From Comamonas sp. GB3 AK4-5 (GTDB lineage Bacteria; Pseudomonadota; Gammaproteobacteria; Burkholderiales; Burkholderiaceae_C): a stretch of DNA of 64,000 bases. Under the pieces are notes generated by a model. It worked only from the letters and a program-made list of their open reading frames with translations, was not told the origin of the DNA and searched no databases. The translations under genes were made by a program, and so were the position numbers. Shown here one piece after another: positions 1 to 10,300 of the stretch (position 1 is its first letter; every line of letters starts with the position of its first letter). The DNA lies in assembly GCF_041320665.1 (NCBI RefSeq), contig NZ_CP166730.1, positions 744,001 to 808,000 on the forward strand, read 5' to 3'.

Positions 1-288
1 GATTTTGCCTATCCGCCTTCCGAGCAGGAAGTGCAGATCGTGGCGCATGAAGCCGGGGTTGCGCTTGCGCTGGCGGGCAAGCTGGTTGCCATTGCCAGCC
101 AGTCGCGCGCCCTGGTGGAGCGGGGGCTGGAAGAGGGCATGTCCACCCGCATGCTGATCCATGCAGGGCGTTTGATCCGCCATGGCATGGAGCCCGCAGA
201 CGCTTGCGATCTGGCCATGGTGCGGCCTCTCAATGATGAGCCCGACCTGCTGTGGGCATTGAAAAGCCTTGTCGATGCGCATTTCTGA
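1..288 (+). CDS. MoxR-family AAA+ ATPase, CbbQ/NirQ/NorQ type, C-terminal part only
   Basis: Only the last 95 codons lie in the window; the reading frame is open from base 1 to a TGA at 286-288. The residues fit the helical C-terminal region of CbbQ/NirQ/NorQ ATPases, including the STRMLIHAGRLI stretch. These ATPases work with a von Willebrand factor A (VWA) partner to activate or remodel metalloenzymes such as RuBisCO or nitric oxide reductase. The next gene encodes such a partner and overlaps this one by 14 bases, so the pair is very probably co-translated. The ATPase motifs themselves are outside the window, and the target enzyme cannot be told from here. Confidence 0.8.
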   Translation, partial: DFAYPPSEQEVQIVAHEAGVALALAGKLVAIASQSRALVERGLEEGMSTRMLIHAGRLIRHGMEPADACDLAMVRPLNDEPDLLWALKSLVDAHF

Positions 289-2329
289 ACCCCACACGCA
301 GGCCCGGCCCGATGTCTTGCGGGAGTGGGGGCGTGTCAGCGCGCATTGGCGCAGCGGGGACCAGGCCTTGCTGGCGCTGGCCATGGAGCGGCAACTGCCC
401 CTGCTGCAGCGGCTGCTGCCGGCCAAGGACTGGCCGGTGCTGCTGGAATTGCTGGACGGGCTGCATGCTGCACACCCGAGCGCTGCCCTGGCTGTGGCGG
501 GGCAGCTGGGCATGTTGCTGCAGCAGCTGGATGTGCAAGGGCTGCGGCGCTGGATACTCACCGGGCTGCGCAGCCACGAAGCCGGGTCGGCGGAAATACG
601 GGGCGCCTACTTTCGGCTGCAAAGCCACAGCGCCATACAGTCCATGCACGCCGAAGCCGCGGCCATGCCGCTGACCCAGGCCATGCCCTCTCTGGCCTGG
701 CTGCTGCATCTGCTGGCGGGTGAAGCCATTGCCGTGCAGCCGCGCGCGCAGCCCTTGCTGCATGTCGCTCCCGACCGGCCCGTGCTGGATGCCGGGCATG
801 GCCTGTTTCTGCCAGACAGCTATACCGCACGCGACGGGGCCGATCACTGGGCGCTGCTGCGCGCGGCCGTGGCCCATGCGGCCGCGCATTGGCGCTACTC
901 GCCGCGCAAGCAATCCGGCCGTGGTTTGAAACCCATGGGCCATGCCGTAGTGGGGGCGCTGGAGGATGCGCGTGTCGAATGGTTGTTGGCCCAGGCCTAT
1001 CCAGGCGTGCAGCGCTGGTTTGTGCAGGCCTTTGTACCGACCGCATCGCTCCAGCAGCGCAGCGATTTCGAAGGGCTGCTGGCCCGGCTGCACTGTGCGC
1101 TGGCCAACCCTTTGTATGTGGACGAGCATGGCTGGATTGCCAAGGCGCGCACCCTGTTTCAGGAGCTGCAGCTGCGGGGCGATTTATTCCGGCCGGCGCC
1201 GCTGCGCGAAGCCGCATCCGTTCTGGCCAACGACCTGGGGCAGATGCGGCTGCGCATGAATCTGCAGGGCTTTCATGTGCCTGCGGCCTACCGTGACGAC
1301 AACAGCTTTTTATGGGACCTGGGAGAGAACACCAGCGACCCGGCGCCCGAGCTGCTGGCACAAAGCGTGCTGCGGCCACAGGAGACGCAGCCTGCGCGGC
1401 CCGACAACGGTGACGTGCAGCCAGCGCCTGGCGCCACACCGATGGACCCTGTGTCGTTCTTCTATCCGGAATGGGACTATCGCCTGGAGCGGCTGCGTCC
1501 GGACTGGTGCACGGTGTATGAGCGCCAGCCGCCGCTGGCCGCTCGCAGCCGGACTCCTGCCGATGCAGCAGCCATTGGCCCGCACTGGCGCCTGGCCCGC
1601 CGCAGCAACAGGCATATGCGTTTGCGCAGGCAGCTGCAAGGGGATGAGCTGGACCTGGATGCCGCGATTGACTGGAGCGTGGACCGGCGCGCGGGGCGTG
1701 ATCCTTCGGCGCATATCTTTCGCGGCGTGGGCCGCGCTGCACCCTTGCTGCACCTGCTGGTGTTGGTGGATTTGTCGCAGTCCTGCAATGACCTGTTGGA
1801 GGGCCATGCAGGGCTTACCTTGCTGGGCTTGCAGAAAAAGGCATTGACCTTGCTGGCGCAGCGCGTGGACCGCAGCAGCGTGCGCCTGGCCATCCATGGC
1901 TTTCATTCGGACACGCGCCATGCGGTATCGTACTTTCGCCTGCTGGAGTTTGGCCAGCCATGGGATGGCACAGGGGAGGGCTGTATCCATGCGCTGCAGG
2001 CCGGCTATTCCACCCGCCTGGGCGCGGCCTTGCGCCATGCCTCCCATATCGCCGCCACCGTGCCGGCTGCGCAGCGGGCGGTGGTGGTACTCAGCGATGG
2101 CGCACCTGCAGACATCGATGTGTTTGACCCGCGCTACCTGGTGGAGGATGCGCGCGCTGCCGTGCGCGCCGCACAGCGCACAGGCGTTGCAGTGGTGGCC
2201 CTGGGCATTGGGCAGGTGGATGCGGCGCAGATGCGGCAGATCTATGGACGGGGGGGATATGGGGTGGCCCGCAATCCGCTGGAGCTGCCCCAGCGTTTGC
2301 TGGGGCTCATTGCCCGCCTGGCGCGCTGA
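275..2329 (+). CDS. NorD/CbbO-like VWA-domain protein
   Basis: This 684-residue protein has a long N-terminal part of NorD/CbbO type and a C-terminal VWA domain over roughly the last 200 residues. The metal-ion-dependent adhesion site reads DLSQS at the start of the VWA fold, followed by a conserved VVVLSDGAP strand. In this family the protein acts in the cytoplasm with the CbbQ/NorQ ATPase to activate a partner enzyme. I chose the ATG at 275, although a TTG at 269 is also in frame. Both starts overlap the ATPase gene, which fits an operon. No RuBisCO or NO-reductase gene is in the window, so its substrate is unknown. Confidence 0.85.
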   Translation: MRISEPHTQARPDVLREWGRVSAHWRSGDQALLALAMERQLPLLQRLLPAKDWPVLLELLDGLHAAHPSAALAVAGQLGMLLQQLDVQGLRRWILTGLRSHEAGSAEIRGAYFRLQSHSAIQSMHAEAAAMPLTQAMPSLAWLLHLLAGEAIAVQPRAQPLLHVAPDRPVLDAGHGLFLPDSYTARDGADHWALLRAAVAHAAAHWRYSPRKQSGRGLKPMGHAVVGALEDARVEWLLAQAYPGVQRWFVQAFVPTASLQQRSDFEGLLARLHCALANPLYVDEHGWIAKARTLFQELQLRGDLFRPAPLREAASVLANDLGQMRLRMNLQGFHVPAAYRDDNSFLWDLGENTSDPAPELLAQSVLRPQETQPARPDNGDVQPAPGATPMDPVSFFYPEWDYRLERLRPDWCTVYERQPPLAARSRTPADAAAIGPHWRLARRSNRHMRLRRQLQGDELDLDAAIDWSVDRRAGRDPSAHIFRGVGRAAPLLHLLVLVDLSQSCNDLLEGHAGLTLLGLQKKALTLLAQRVDRSSVRLAIHGFHSDTRHAVSYFRLLEFGQPWDGTGEGCIHALQAGYSTRLGAALRHASHIAATVPAAQRAVVVLSDGAPADIDVFDPRYLVEDARAAVRAAQRTGVAVVALGIGQVDAAQMRQIYGRGGYGVARNPLELPQRLLGLIARLAR

Positions 2330-2373
2330 GGCAGGCGTGGTCTGCGTAAAGTGCTATAGAAAGAGGAGACGTT

Positions 2374-3546
2374 TTGGCCAACAAGGATCCGCTGAGAGTC
2401 GGCGTGCTGTTTTCGCAGACCGGGGTGACATCGCGCATCGGCCAGTCGCAGCTGCAGGGCAGCCTGCTGGGAATCGAGGAAGTGAATGAGGCCGGTGGCG
2501 TGGATGGGCGTGAGGTGATCCCCGTGATCTACGACGCGCAATCCGATCCGCGCCAATACGCCACGCTGGCCGAGAAGCTGATTGTGGAAGACCGGGTGAA
2601 CACCATCTTCGGTTGCTATATGTCCAGCAGCCGCAAGGCCGTGATCCCCATCATCGAGCGCTGGAACAAGCTGATGTTCTACCCCACGCTGTACGAGGGT
2701 TTCGAGTTCTCCAACAACCTGATCTACACCGGCGCTGCGCCCAACCAGAACAGCGTGCAGCTGGCCGAGTACATGACGGCCAATTTCGGTGCGCGCGCCT
2801 ATCTGATCGGCTCGGACTACATCTACCCCTGGGAGTCCAACCGCATCATGAAAGAGCTGGTGCAGCAACGCCACCACAGCGAGCTGCTGGGCGAGCGCTA
2901 TGTGCAGCTCGATGCCAAGGAGGCAGACTTCAAGCCCATTCTGGAAGACATCAAAGCCAGGCAGCCAGACTTCATCTTCTCCACCGTGGTGGGGGATTCC
3001 ACCGCAAGCCTCTACCAGGCCTATGCCGATGCAGGGTGTGACCCGCAGCGCATGCCGATTGCCAGCCTCACCACATCGGAAGCCGAAATCTCGCAGATGC
3101 AGGCGGGGACGGCGGCAGGCCATTTCACGGCGGCGCCGTATTTCCAGTCCATACGCTCGGACGTGAACCAGCGTTGTCTGGAGCGCTTTCGGCGCCGCTT
3201 CGGGCACCATGTGATGCCCAATCTCTGCTGGGAGGCGGCGTATTTTCAGATTCACCTTTTTGCCAATGCATTTCGCTTGGCAGGCAGTGACGAGATCAAC
3301 CTGCTGATGCCCCATCTGCTGGGCAGCGAATTCCAGGCACCCCAGGGCAAGGTGCGCATTGATGCGAGCAACCACCACACCTGTCTGTATCCGCGCGTGG
3401 GCCGTGTGGACCACCAGGGGCAATTCACCATCATGCGCGAGGCCACCAGGCCGGTGCATCCCGACCCCTATTTGGTTACACATTCACTGGGGGACTGGAC
3501 CGTAAAATTGCCCAATCAAATCAAAGCCCCCGCAGAAGGCGGTTGA
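2374..3546 (+). CDS. amiC: AmiC-like amide-binding sensor protein
   Basis: The 390-residue product is a periplasmic-binding-protein fold without a signal peptide, as in Pseudomonas AmiC. AmiC is a cytoplasmic ligand sensor that sequesters the antiterminator AmiR until a short-chain amide binds. Recognised family segments include RVGVLFSQTGVT at the N terminus, GCYMSSSRKAVIP near residue 85, GAAPNQNS near residue 125, GSDYIYPWESN near residue 148 and ASLTTSEAE near residue 230. The start is the TTG at 2374, placed 5 bases after AGAGGAGA. The next gene is amiR, one base after the stop codon, so the two form a sensor-effector pair. No amidase or urea gene follows. Confidence 0.88.
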   Translation: MANKDPLRVGVLFSQTGVTSRIGQSQLQGSLLGIEEVNEAGGVDGREVIPVIYDAQSDPRQYATLAEKLIVEDRVNTIFGCYMSSSRKAVIPIIERWNKLMFYPTLYEGFEFSNNLIYTGAAPNQNSVQLAEYMTANFGARAYLIGSDYIYPWESNRIMKELVQQRHHSELLGERYVQLDAKEADFKPILEDIKARQPDFIFSTVVGDSTASLYQAYADAGCDPQRMPIASLTTSEAEISQMQAGTAAGHFTAAPYFQSIRSDVNQRCLERFRRRFGHHVMPNLCWEAAYFQIHLFANAFRLAGSDEINLLMPHLLGSEFQAPQGKVRIDASNHHTCLYPRVGRVDHQGQFTIMREATRPVHPDPYLVTHSLGDWTVKLPNQIKAPAEGG

Positions 3547-3547
3547 C

Positions 3548-4171
3548 GTGGACAGTGGTTACAAACCTCGTGCGGCGGATTCAAGTCTTCTGGGAGATCT
3601 GCGCACCTTGCGCGTGGCGGTCTTGCATCCCGACGATACGGATGGCCTGCACCTTACCCAACAGCTGCAGCGCATCGGCTGCCAGACGCAGGCGTTCTGG
3701 CCTCCGCCCCCAGTCTTGCTCGGCATCACGGATGTGGTCTTCATCGCCGTGCGGCCTGACATCATTCACCGCGATATGACATGGCGCACGCCCGACATCC
3801 GGGCTGCAGTGATCGCCATCGTGAACTACGAAAACCCCACCATCGTCCAGAACGTGCTGGCCCTGGGTGCCCATGCGGTGATGCCATCACCGGTGCGCTC
3901 GTTTGGTGTGCTCTCCACCCTGGTGGTGGCGCGCGGTGTGCAGCGGGAAATGGGCAACCAGCTCAAGCAGATCCGCAAGCTGGAATCCAAGCTGCTGGGG
4001 CAGCGTCGCCTGGCGGAAGCCAAGGCAGTGCTGATGCAGACCCGAGGCATTGCAGAAGACGCGGCCTACGACTTGATTCGGGCCCAGGCCATGGCCAAAC
4101 GCATGTCCATGGATGAAATCGCCACGGCCATCATCCATGCCAATGACATCCTGAACCTTGGCAAGGCCTGA
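3548..4171 (+). CDS. amiR: AmiR-like antiterminator with ANTAR domain
   Basis: This 207-residue protein has a receiver-like N-terminal domain without a clear phospho-acceptor pattern, a coiled-coil linker around residues 135-155 (QLKQIRKLESKL), and a C-terminal ANTAR RNA-binding domain (AEAKAVLMQTRGIAEDAAYDLIRAQAM). AmiR proteins bind leader RNA and prevent early transcription termination. It starts at a GTG one base after the amiC stop codon, so the two are translationally coupled. The RNA target is not evident: the gene downstream is a giant autotransporter rather than an amidase operon. Confidence 0.88.
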   Translation: MDSGYKPRAADSSLLGDLRTLRVAVLHPDDTDGLHLTQQLQRIGCQTQAFWPPPPVLLGITDVVFIAVRPDIIHRDMTWRTPDIRAAVIAIVNYENPTIVQNVLALGAHAVMPSPVRSFGVLSTLVVARGVQREMGNQLKQIRKLESKLLGQRRLAEAKAVLMQTRGIAEDAAYDLIRAQAMAKRMSMDEIATAIIHANDILNLGKA

Positions 4172-4223
4172 GCGTCTGCATCCTGTTGTTTTCAAAAAGG
4201 CGGAGCGGCCCAGCGATATATCT

Positions 4224-4241
4224 GATACATGCGATACATGC
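4224..4241 (+). repeat. Tandem 9-bp direct repeat in the amiR-autotransporter gap
   Basis: GATACATGC occurs twice without a spacer, preceded by the similar GATATATCT at 4215-4223. It lies about 90 bases upstream of the autotransporter start and may be a protein-binding site. Function is not known. Confidence 0.4.
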
Positions 4242-4262
4242 GAAGCTGGTATTGGCATGGGC

Positions 4263-4283
4263 TTTTTCGGCCGTTCCGAAAAA
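4263..4283 (+). promoter_or_regulatory. Hairpin upstream of the giant autotransporter gene
   Basis: TTTTTCGG and CCGAAAAA form a perfect 8-bp stem around a 5-base loop. The A/T tracts make it terminator-like in either direction. It could end amiR transcription or act as an attenuator before the autotransporter. No classical T-run follows the stem on the plus strand beyond the arm itself. Confidence 0.4.
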
Positions 4284-4327
4284 TAAAATGATCGATCGCC
4301 TTTGGCGCTCTGGCCTGACCGGCCCCC

Positions 4328-7300
4328 ATGCCTATGTTGCGGCACTTTCATCAAGTCGGCGCATTCCTGGTGGGGATCGTCATGGGGCTTTCTTCGGGCA
4401 TGGCCGCTGCGGCCAGCTCCACGGTTTCCATCACCGTCTACACGAACAGCACCAACAACACCATTTACACCCCGGTCGGGGGGGAAAAAGGCGCTTCAGT
4501 CTGGACTGCACCAGCCCATGGCACGGTGTCTATCGTGGGCTACAGCGTTTTCTATACGCCCACGGCAGGGTATACGGGGGCGGATAGTTTCACCTACATC
4601 ATCAACACCACATCGGGGGGGGTGAACTATGCCAACCAGCATGCAGTCAACGTCACGGTCACCTTGCCTCCGCCGCCCACGGCCAATGCCGTCAGTTCCA
4701 CGGTCGCGGCCAACAGCAATGCCAATGCCGTCACGCTGAGTACCTCGGGCACTGTCACCAGTGTGGCGGTGGCCAGCCAGGCCGCACATGGCACGGCCAC
4801 GGCCAGTGGCACATCCATCAGCTACACGCCCACGGCGGGTTACTCGGGCACGGATTCGTTCACCTATACCGCCAGCAATGTGGGGGGCACTTCCTCGGCC
4901 GCCACAGCGACGATCACGGTCACTCGGCCCACCTTGACCCTGACGCCCAGCAGCCTGGCCGCAGGCACCCAGGGCACGGCCTATAGCCAGAGCCTGGGGG
5001 CCAGCCTGGGCACCGGGCCTTATACCTACGCCATCAGCACGGGGAGCCTGCCTGGCGGATTGACGCTGAGCAGTGCCGGTAGCCTGAGCGGAACGCCCAC
5101 GGCCAGCGGGACTTTCAGCTTCTCTATCCAGGCCACCGATGTCTACGGCGCCACGGGGGTGCAAAGCTATACGCTGCAGCTGGCCCCCATCCCACTGCCG
5201 GTCGCTAACCCCACAAGCACGAGCGTGGCCGCCAACAGCAGTGCCAACCCGGTCCCACTGAACATGACGGGGGGCACTGCCAGCAGCGTGGCCGTGGCGG
5301 TGCAGGCCGCACATGGCACGGCCGCGGCCAGTGGTACCACCATCACCTATACGCCCACGGCGGGCTACTCGGGGGGCGACAGCTTCAGCTATACCGCCAC
5401 CAACGCCAGTGGCACTTCGAGTGCGGCTGCGGTGACGGTGACCGTGACCCAGCCGACTTTGGGTATTGCGCCCAGCAGCCTGCCCTCCGGTATGGTGAAT
5501 ACGACCTACAGCCAGAATCTGACGGCCAGCCTGGGCACGGCTCCCTACAGTTATGCCGTCATTTCCGACAGCCTGCCCGCAGGGCTGAGCCTGAGCAGTG
5601 CCGGCAGCATCAGCGGCACGCCTACGGCCAGCGGCTCCTTCAGCTTCACGGTGCAGGCCACCGACCTTTATGGCGCCACAGGCGTGCGGTCCTATACGCT
5701 GTCCATTGCCGTGCAACTGCCCGTGGCCAACGATGTGTCGGCCACGGTGGCGGCCAACAGCGGTGCAAACCCCATCATGCTGAGCACGACAGGTCCAGTC
5801 AGCAGCGTGGCCGTGGCCAGCCAGGCCACGCATGGCATGGCCACGGCCAGTGGCGCCAGCATCAGCTACATGCCTACAGCGGGCTATTCGGGCCCGGACT
5901 CCTTTACCTACACGGCCGCCAACTCCAGTGGCACTTCCAACGTGGCCACGGTGACGCTCTCTGTGAGTGCCCCTACGCTGACCCTTGCTCCCAGCAGTCT
6001 GCCTGCGGGCATGGTGGCGACGGCCTACAGCCAAAGCCTGTCAGCCAGCCTGGGCTCCGCACCCTATAGCTATGTCGTCAGCCTTGGGACACTGCCTTCC
6101 GGTTTGTCACTTGATGCGCCTACCGGGCAGATCACGGGCACGCCTTCCAGCAGCGGCACTGCCAGTTTTACGGTCCAGGCCACGGACCGCTATGGTGCGA
6201 TAGGCTCGCAAAGCTATACGCTGCAGATCTCGGCCATTCCGGTTCCCGTGACCAGCGCATCGGGCATGACGGTTGCGGCCAACAGCGGTGCCAGCCCGGT
6301 GACGCTCGCTATCACCGGAGGAACGCCGACCAGCGTGGCCGTGGCTGGGCAGGCGGCGCATGGCACGGCCACGGCCAGTGGTACCAGCATCAGCTACATG
6401 CCCACAGCGGGCTTTTCGGGCCAGGACTCCTTTACCTATACCGCCTCCAACGCGGGCGGTACTTCCAATACCTCCACGGTCACGATGACCGTATCGGCCC
6501 CCACATTGACGTTTGTCTCCAGCAGCTTGCCCGCGGGCACACAGAGCCAGGCCTATAGCCAGACGCTGGCGGCCAGTCAGGGCGCGGCGCCTTATACCTA
6601 CGCCATCAGCGCAGGGAACCTGCCCAGTGGGCTGGTTCTGGGCAGCGATGGCAGCCTCAGCGGCACGCCCACGGTCAGCGGTACGTTCAGCTTCACAGTC
6701 GAGGCCACGGACAGCAACGGCGCCAAGGGTTCCCAGATCTATACGCTGACCATCACGGTAGCTGCACCCGTGGCCAATGACGTGTCGGCCACGGTGGCGG
6801 CCAACAGCAGCGCCAATGCGATCACGCTCAACATCACCAGGGCCACGGCCAGCAGCGTGGCCGTGGTCAGCCAGGCCACGCATGGCACGGCCACGGCCAG
6901 CGGCACCAGCATCAGCTACACGCCTGCGGCAGGCTACTCGGGGGGGGACAGCTTTACCTACACAGCCACCAATGCCAGTGGCACGTCCAGCCCTGCGACG
7001 GTGACGATCACGGTCAGCGAGCCTGTGTTGGCGATTGCGCCCGGCAGCTTGCCTTCAGGCGTGGTGGGCACGGCCTACAGCCAGAACCTGACTGCCAGCC
7101 TGGGCACGGCCCCTTACAGCTGTGCCCTCAGCGCAGGGAGCCTGCCCAGCGGGCTGAGCCTGAGCAGCGCCGGCAGCCTCAGTGGTACGCCCTCGACAGG
7201 GGGCTCCTTCAGTGTGACGGTGCAGGTGACGGACAGCTATGGTGCGACGGGTACGCAGACCTACACCTTGGCCATTGCCGCGCAAATGCCTGTCGCCAAC

Positions 7301-10300
7301 GCTGTGACCGCCACCGTGGCGGCCAACAGCAGTGACAACGTCATCATGCTGAGCACGACGGGCGCCAACAGCGTGGCCGTGAACAGCCAGGCCTTGCATG
7401 GCACGGCCACGGCCACGGCCAGTGGCAACAGCATCAGCTACACCCCCATCGCGGGCTACTCGGGCAGTGATAGCTTCACCTATACGGCCACCAATACCAG
7501 TGGCACTTCCAGCCCTGCCACGGTGACGGTCACCGTGACGGCGCCGACACTGACCCTGGCCCCCAGCAGCTTGATGGCCGGGGTGGTCGGTACGGCCTAT
7601 AGCCAGACGGTGAGTGCCAGCCTGGGCACGGCGCCTTACAGCTATGTGCTTGACTCGGGAGGCGGATTGCCCACAGGCTTGTCGATCGATCCGGCGAGCG
7701 GGCAGATTTCAGGTACGCCTTCCAGCAGCGGTACTTTCAGCTTCACGGTAAAGGCCACGGACAGTTATGCGGCCACAGGGTCTCAGGCCTATACGCTGTC
7801 CATCACCGTGCCGGCGCCCGTGGCCAATGACGTGTCGGCCACCGTGGCCGCCAACAGCAGCAACAACGTCATCGCCCTCAACATCACCAGGGCCACGGCC
7901 AGCAGTGTGGCAGTGGCCAGCCAGGCCGCGCATGGCGTGGCCACGGTCAGCGGTACCGGCACCGGCATCAGCTATACGCCCACAGCGGGTTTTTCGGGGC
8001 AGGACTCCTTCACCTACACGGCCAGCAATGCCAGTGGCAGCTCCAGCGCGGCGACGGTGACAGTCACTGTCACCACGTCCACATTGGCGATTGCGCCGGG
8101 CAGCTTGCCATCGGGTGTGGCGAACACGGCCTATAGCCAAAGCCTGACGGCCAGCCTGGGCACGGCCCCCTATGGCTACAGCATCGGCACGGGCAGCTTG
8201 CCTGCAGGCTTGAGCCTGAGCAGCACCGGCAGCCTCAGTGGCACGCCGACGGCCAATGGCTCTTTCAGCTTTACCGTGCAGGTCTCCGACAGCTATGGCG
8301 CAACAGGTGCACAGTCTTATACGCTGGCGATTGCCGTGCAGCCGCCCGTTGCCAACAATGCCTTGGCCTCGGTGGCTGCCAACAGCGGTGCCACCTCGGT
8401 GACGCTGAACATTACCGGAGGGCAGGCCTCCAGCGTGGCAGTGGCCAGCCAGGCCACGCACGGCACGGCTACGGCCAGCGGCACCAGCATCAGCTACACG
8501 CCGGCCGCGGGCTTTTCGGGCAGCGATAGCTTTACCTATACCGCCACCAATGCCAGCGGAACCTCCAGCCCCGCCACGGTGACGGTGACGGTCAGTGCAC
8601 CCACGCTGACCATCTCACCCAGCAGCCTGACCGCCGCCACCGTGGGGCTGGCCTACAACCAGGCCTTGACGGCCAGCCAGGGCGCAGCGCCTTACAGCTA
8701 TACCGTCATCGATGGCGCCCTGCCGGCGGGCTTGTCGCTGAACCCCAGCACGGGGCAGATCACGGGCACGGCCACGGTCAGCGGCTCCTTCAGCTTCACG
8801 GTGCAGGTCAAGGACAGCAATGGGGCCTTAGGCTCTCAGATCTATGCGCTGTCCAGTGCGCAGCCGGTGCCCGTGGCCAACGCGGTATCGGCCACGGTGG
8901 CGGCCAACAGCGGTGCCAACGACATTTCGTTGAACATCACCAGAGCTGCCGCCAGCAGCGTGGCCGTGGCCAGCCAGGCGGGGTATGGCACGGCCATGGC
9001 CAGCGGCACCAGCATCAGCTATGCCCCTGCGGCAGGCTACTCAGGGACGGATAGCTTTACCTACACGGCCAGCAACGCCAGTGGCAGCTCCGGTGCCGCC
9101 ACGGTGACGGTGACGGTCACCGAGCCCAGTTTGAGCATGGCGCCCAGCGCTTTGCCGCAAGGCATGGTGGACACTGCCTACAACCAAAATCTGGCAGCCA
9201 GCATGGGCACGGCGCCCTATCGCTACACCCTGGTTTCAGGCAGTTTGCCTAATGGTTTGAGCCTGGGCAGTGACGGCAGCATCAGCGGCACGCCCAAGGA
9301 GGACGGCTCCTTCAGCTTCACGGCGCAGGCCACCGACAGCCATAACGCCACGGGCACCCAGGTGTACAAGCTGGCCATTGCGGTGGCGCTGCCTGTGGCA
9401 AACAATGCATCGGCCACGGTGGCTGCCAACAGCAGCAGCAACGCCATCACGCTGAATACGGTCGGCACAGTCAACAGCGTTGCGGTGGCCAGCCAGGCCC
9501 AGCATGGCACGGCCACGGCCAGCGGCAACAGCATCAGCTACACGCCCGCCGCGGGCTACTCGGGCGGCGACAGCTTTACCTATACCGCCACCAATGCCAG
9601 TGGTACATCCAGCGCAGCCACGGTGGACATCACCATCACCGCCCCCACACTGACCATGGGACAAGGCAGCTTGCCTGCGGCAACAGCAGGCGTGGCCTAT
9701 AGCCAGACCTTGACAGCCAGCCAGGGCACAGCGCCTTACACCTATGCCATCACCACGGGGGCCTTGCCTGCAGGCTTGTCGCTGGATACGGCCACCGGGC
9801 AGATCACCGGCACGCCCTCGACCCTGGGCAGCTTCAGCTTCACGGTGGGGATCACCGACCACTATGGAGCGACAGGCTCACAAAGCTATACGCTGCAGGT
9901 CACGGGCACCCCGGTCCCCGTGGCCAACCCATCCAGCATGACGGTGGCGGCCAACAGCACGGCCAACCCGGTGAGCTTGGACCTCACCGGAGGTGCGTCG
10001 ACCAGTGTGGCGCTGTTCGCCCAGGCCACCCATGGCGTGGCTTTGGTCAGCGGCACCAGCATCAGCTACACGCCGACGGCGGGCTATTCGGGCCCGGATG
10101 ACTTCAGCTATACCGCCTCCAATGCGGGCGGCACCTCGGCCGCTGCCAAAGTCACCATACAAGTCACGGCGTCCACTTTGGCCATTGCGCCCAGCACGCT
10201 GGCTGCAGCGACCGAGGGCCGTCCCTACAGCCAGGGCTTGACGGCCAGCCAGGGCACGGCGCCTTATACCTACACCATCATCGGGGGGGCACTGCCTGGC

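Noticed and set aside
2247..2253. G7 run in the NorD/CbbO-like gene as a phase-variation site
   Set aside because: It lies near the 3' end of an accessory activation gene, and similar runs are frequent in this genome.
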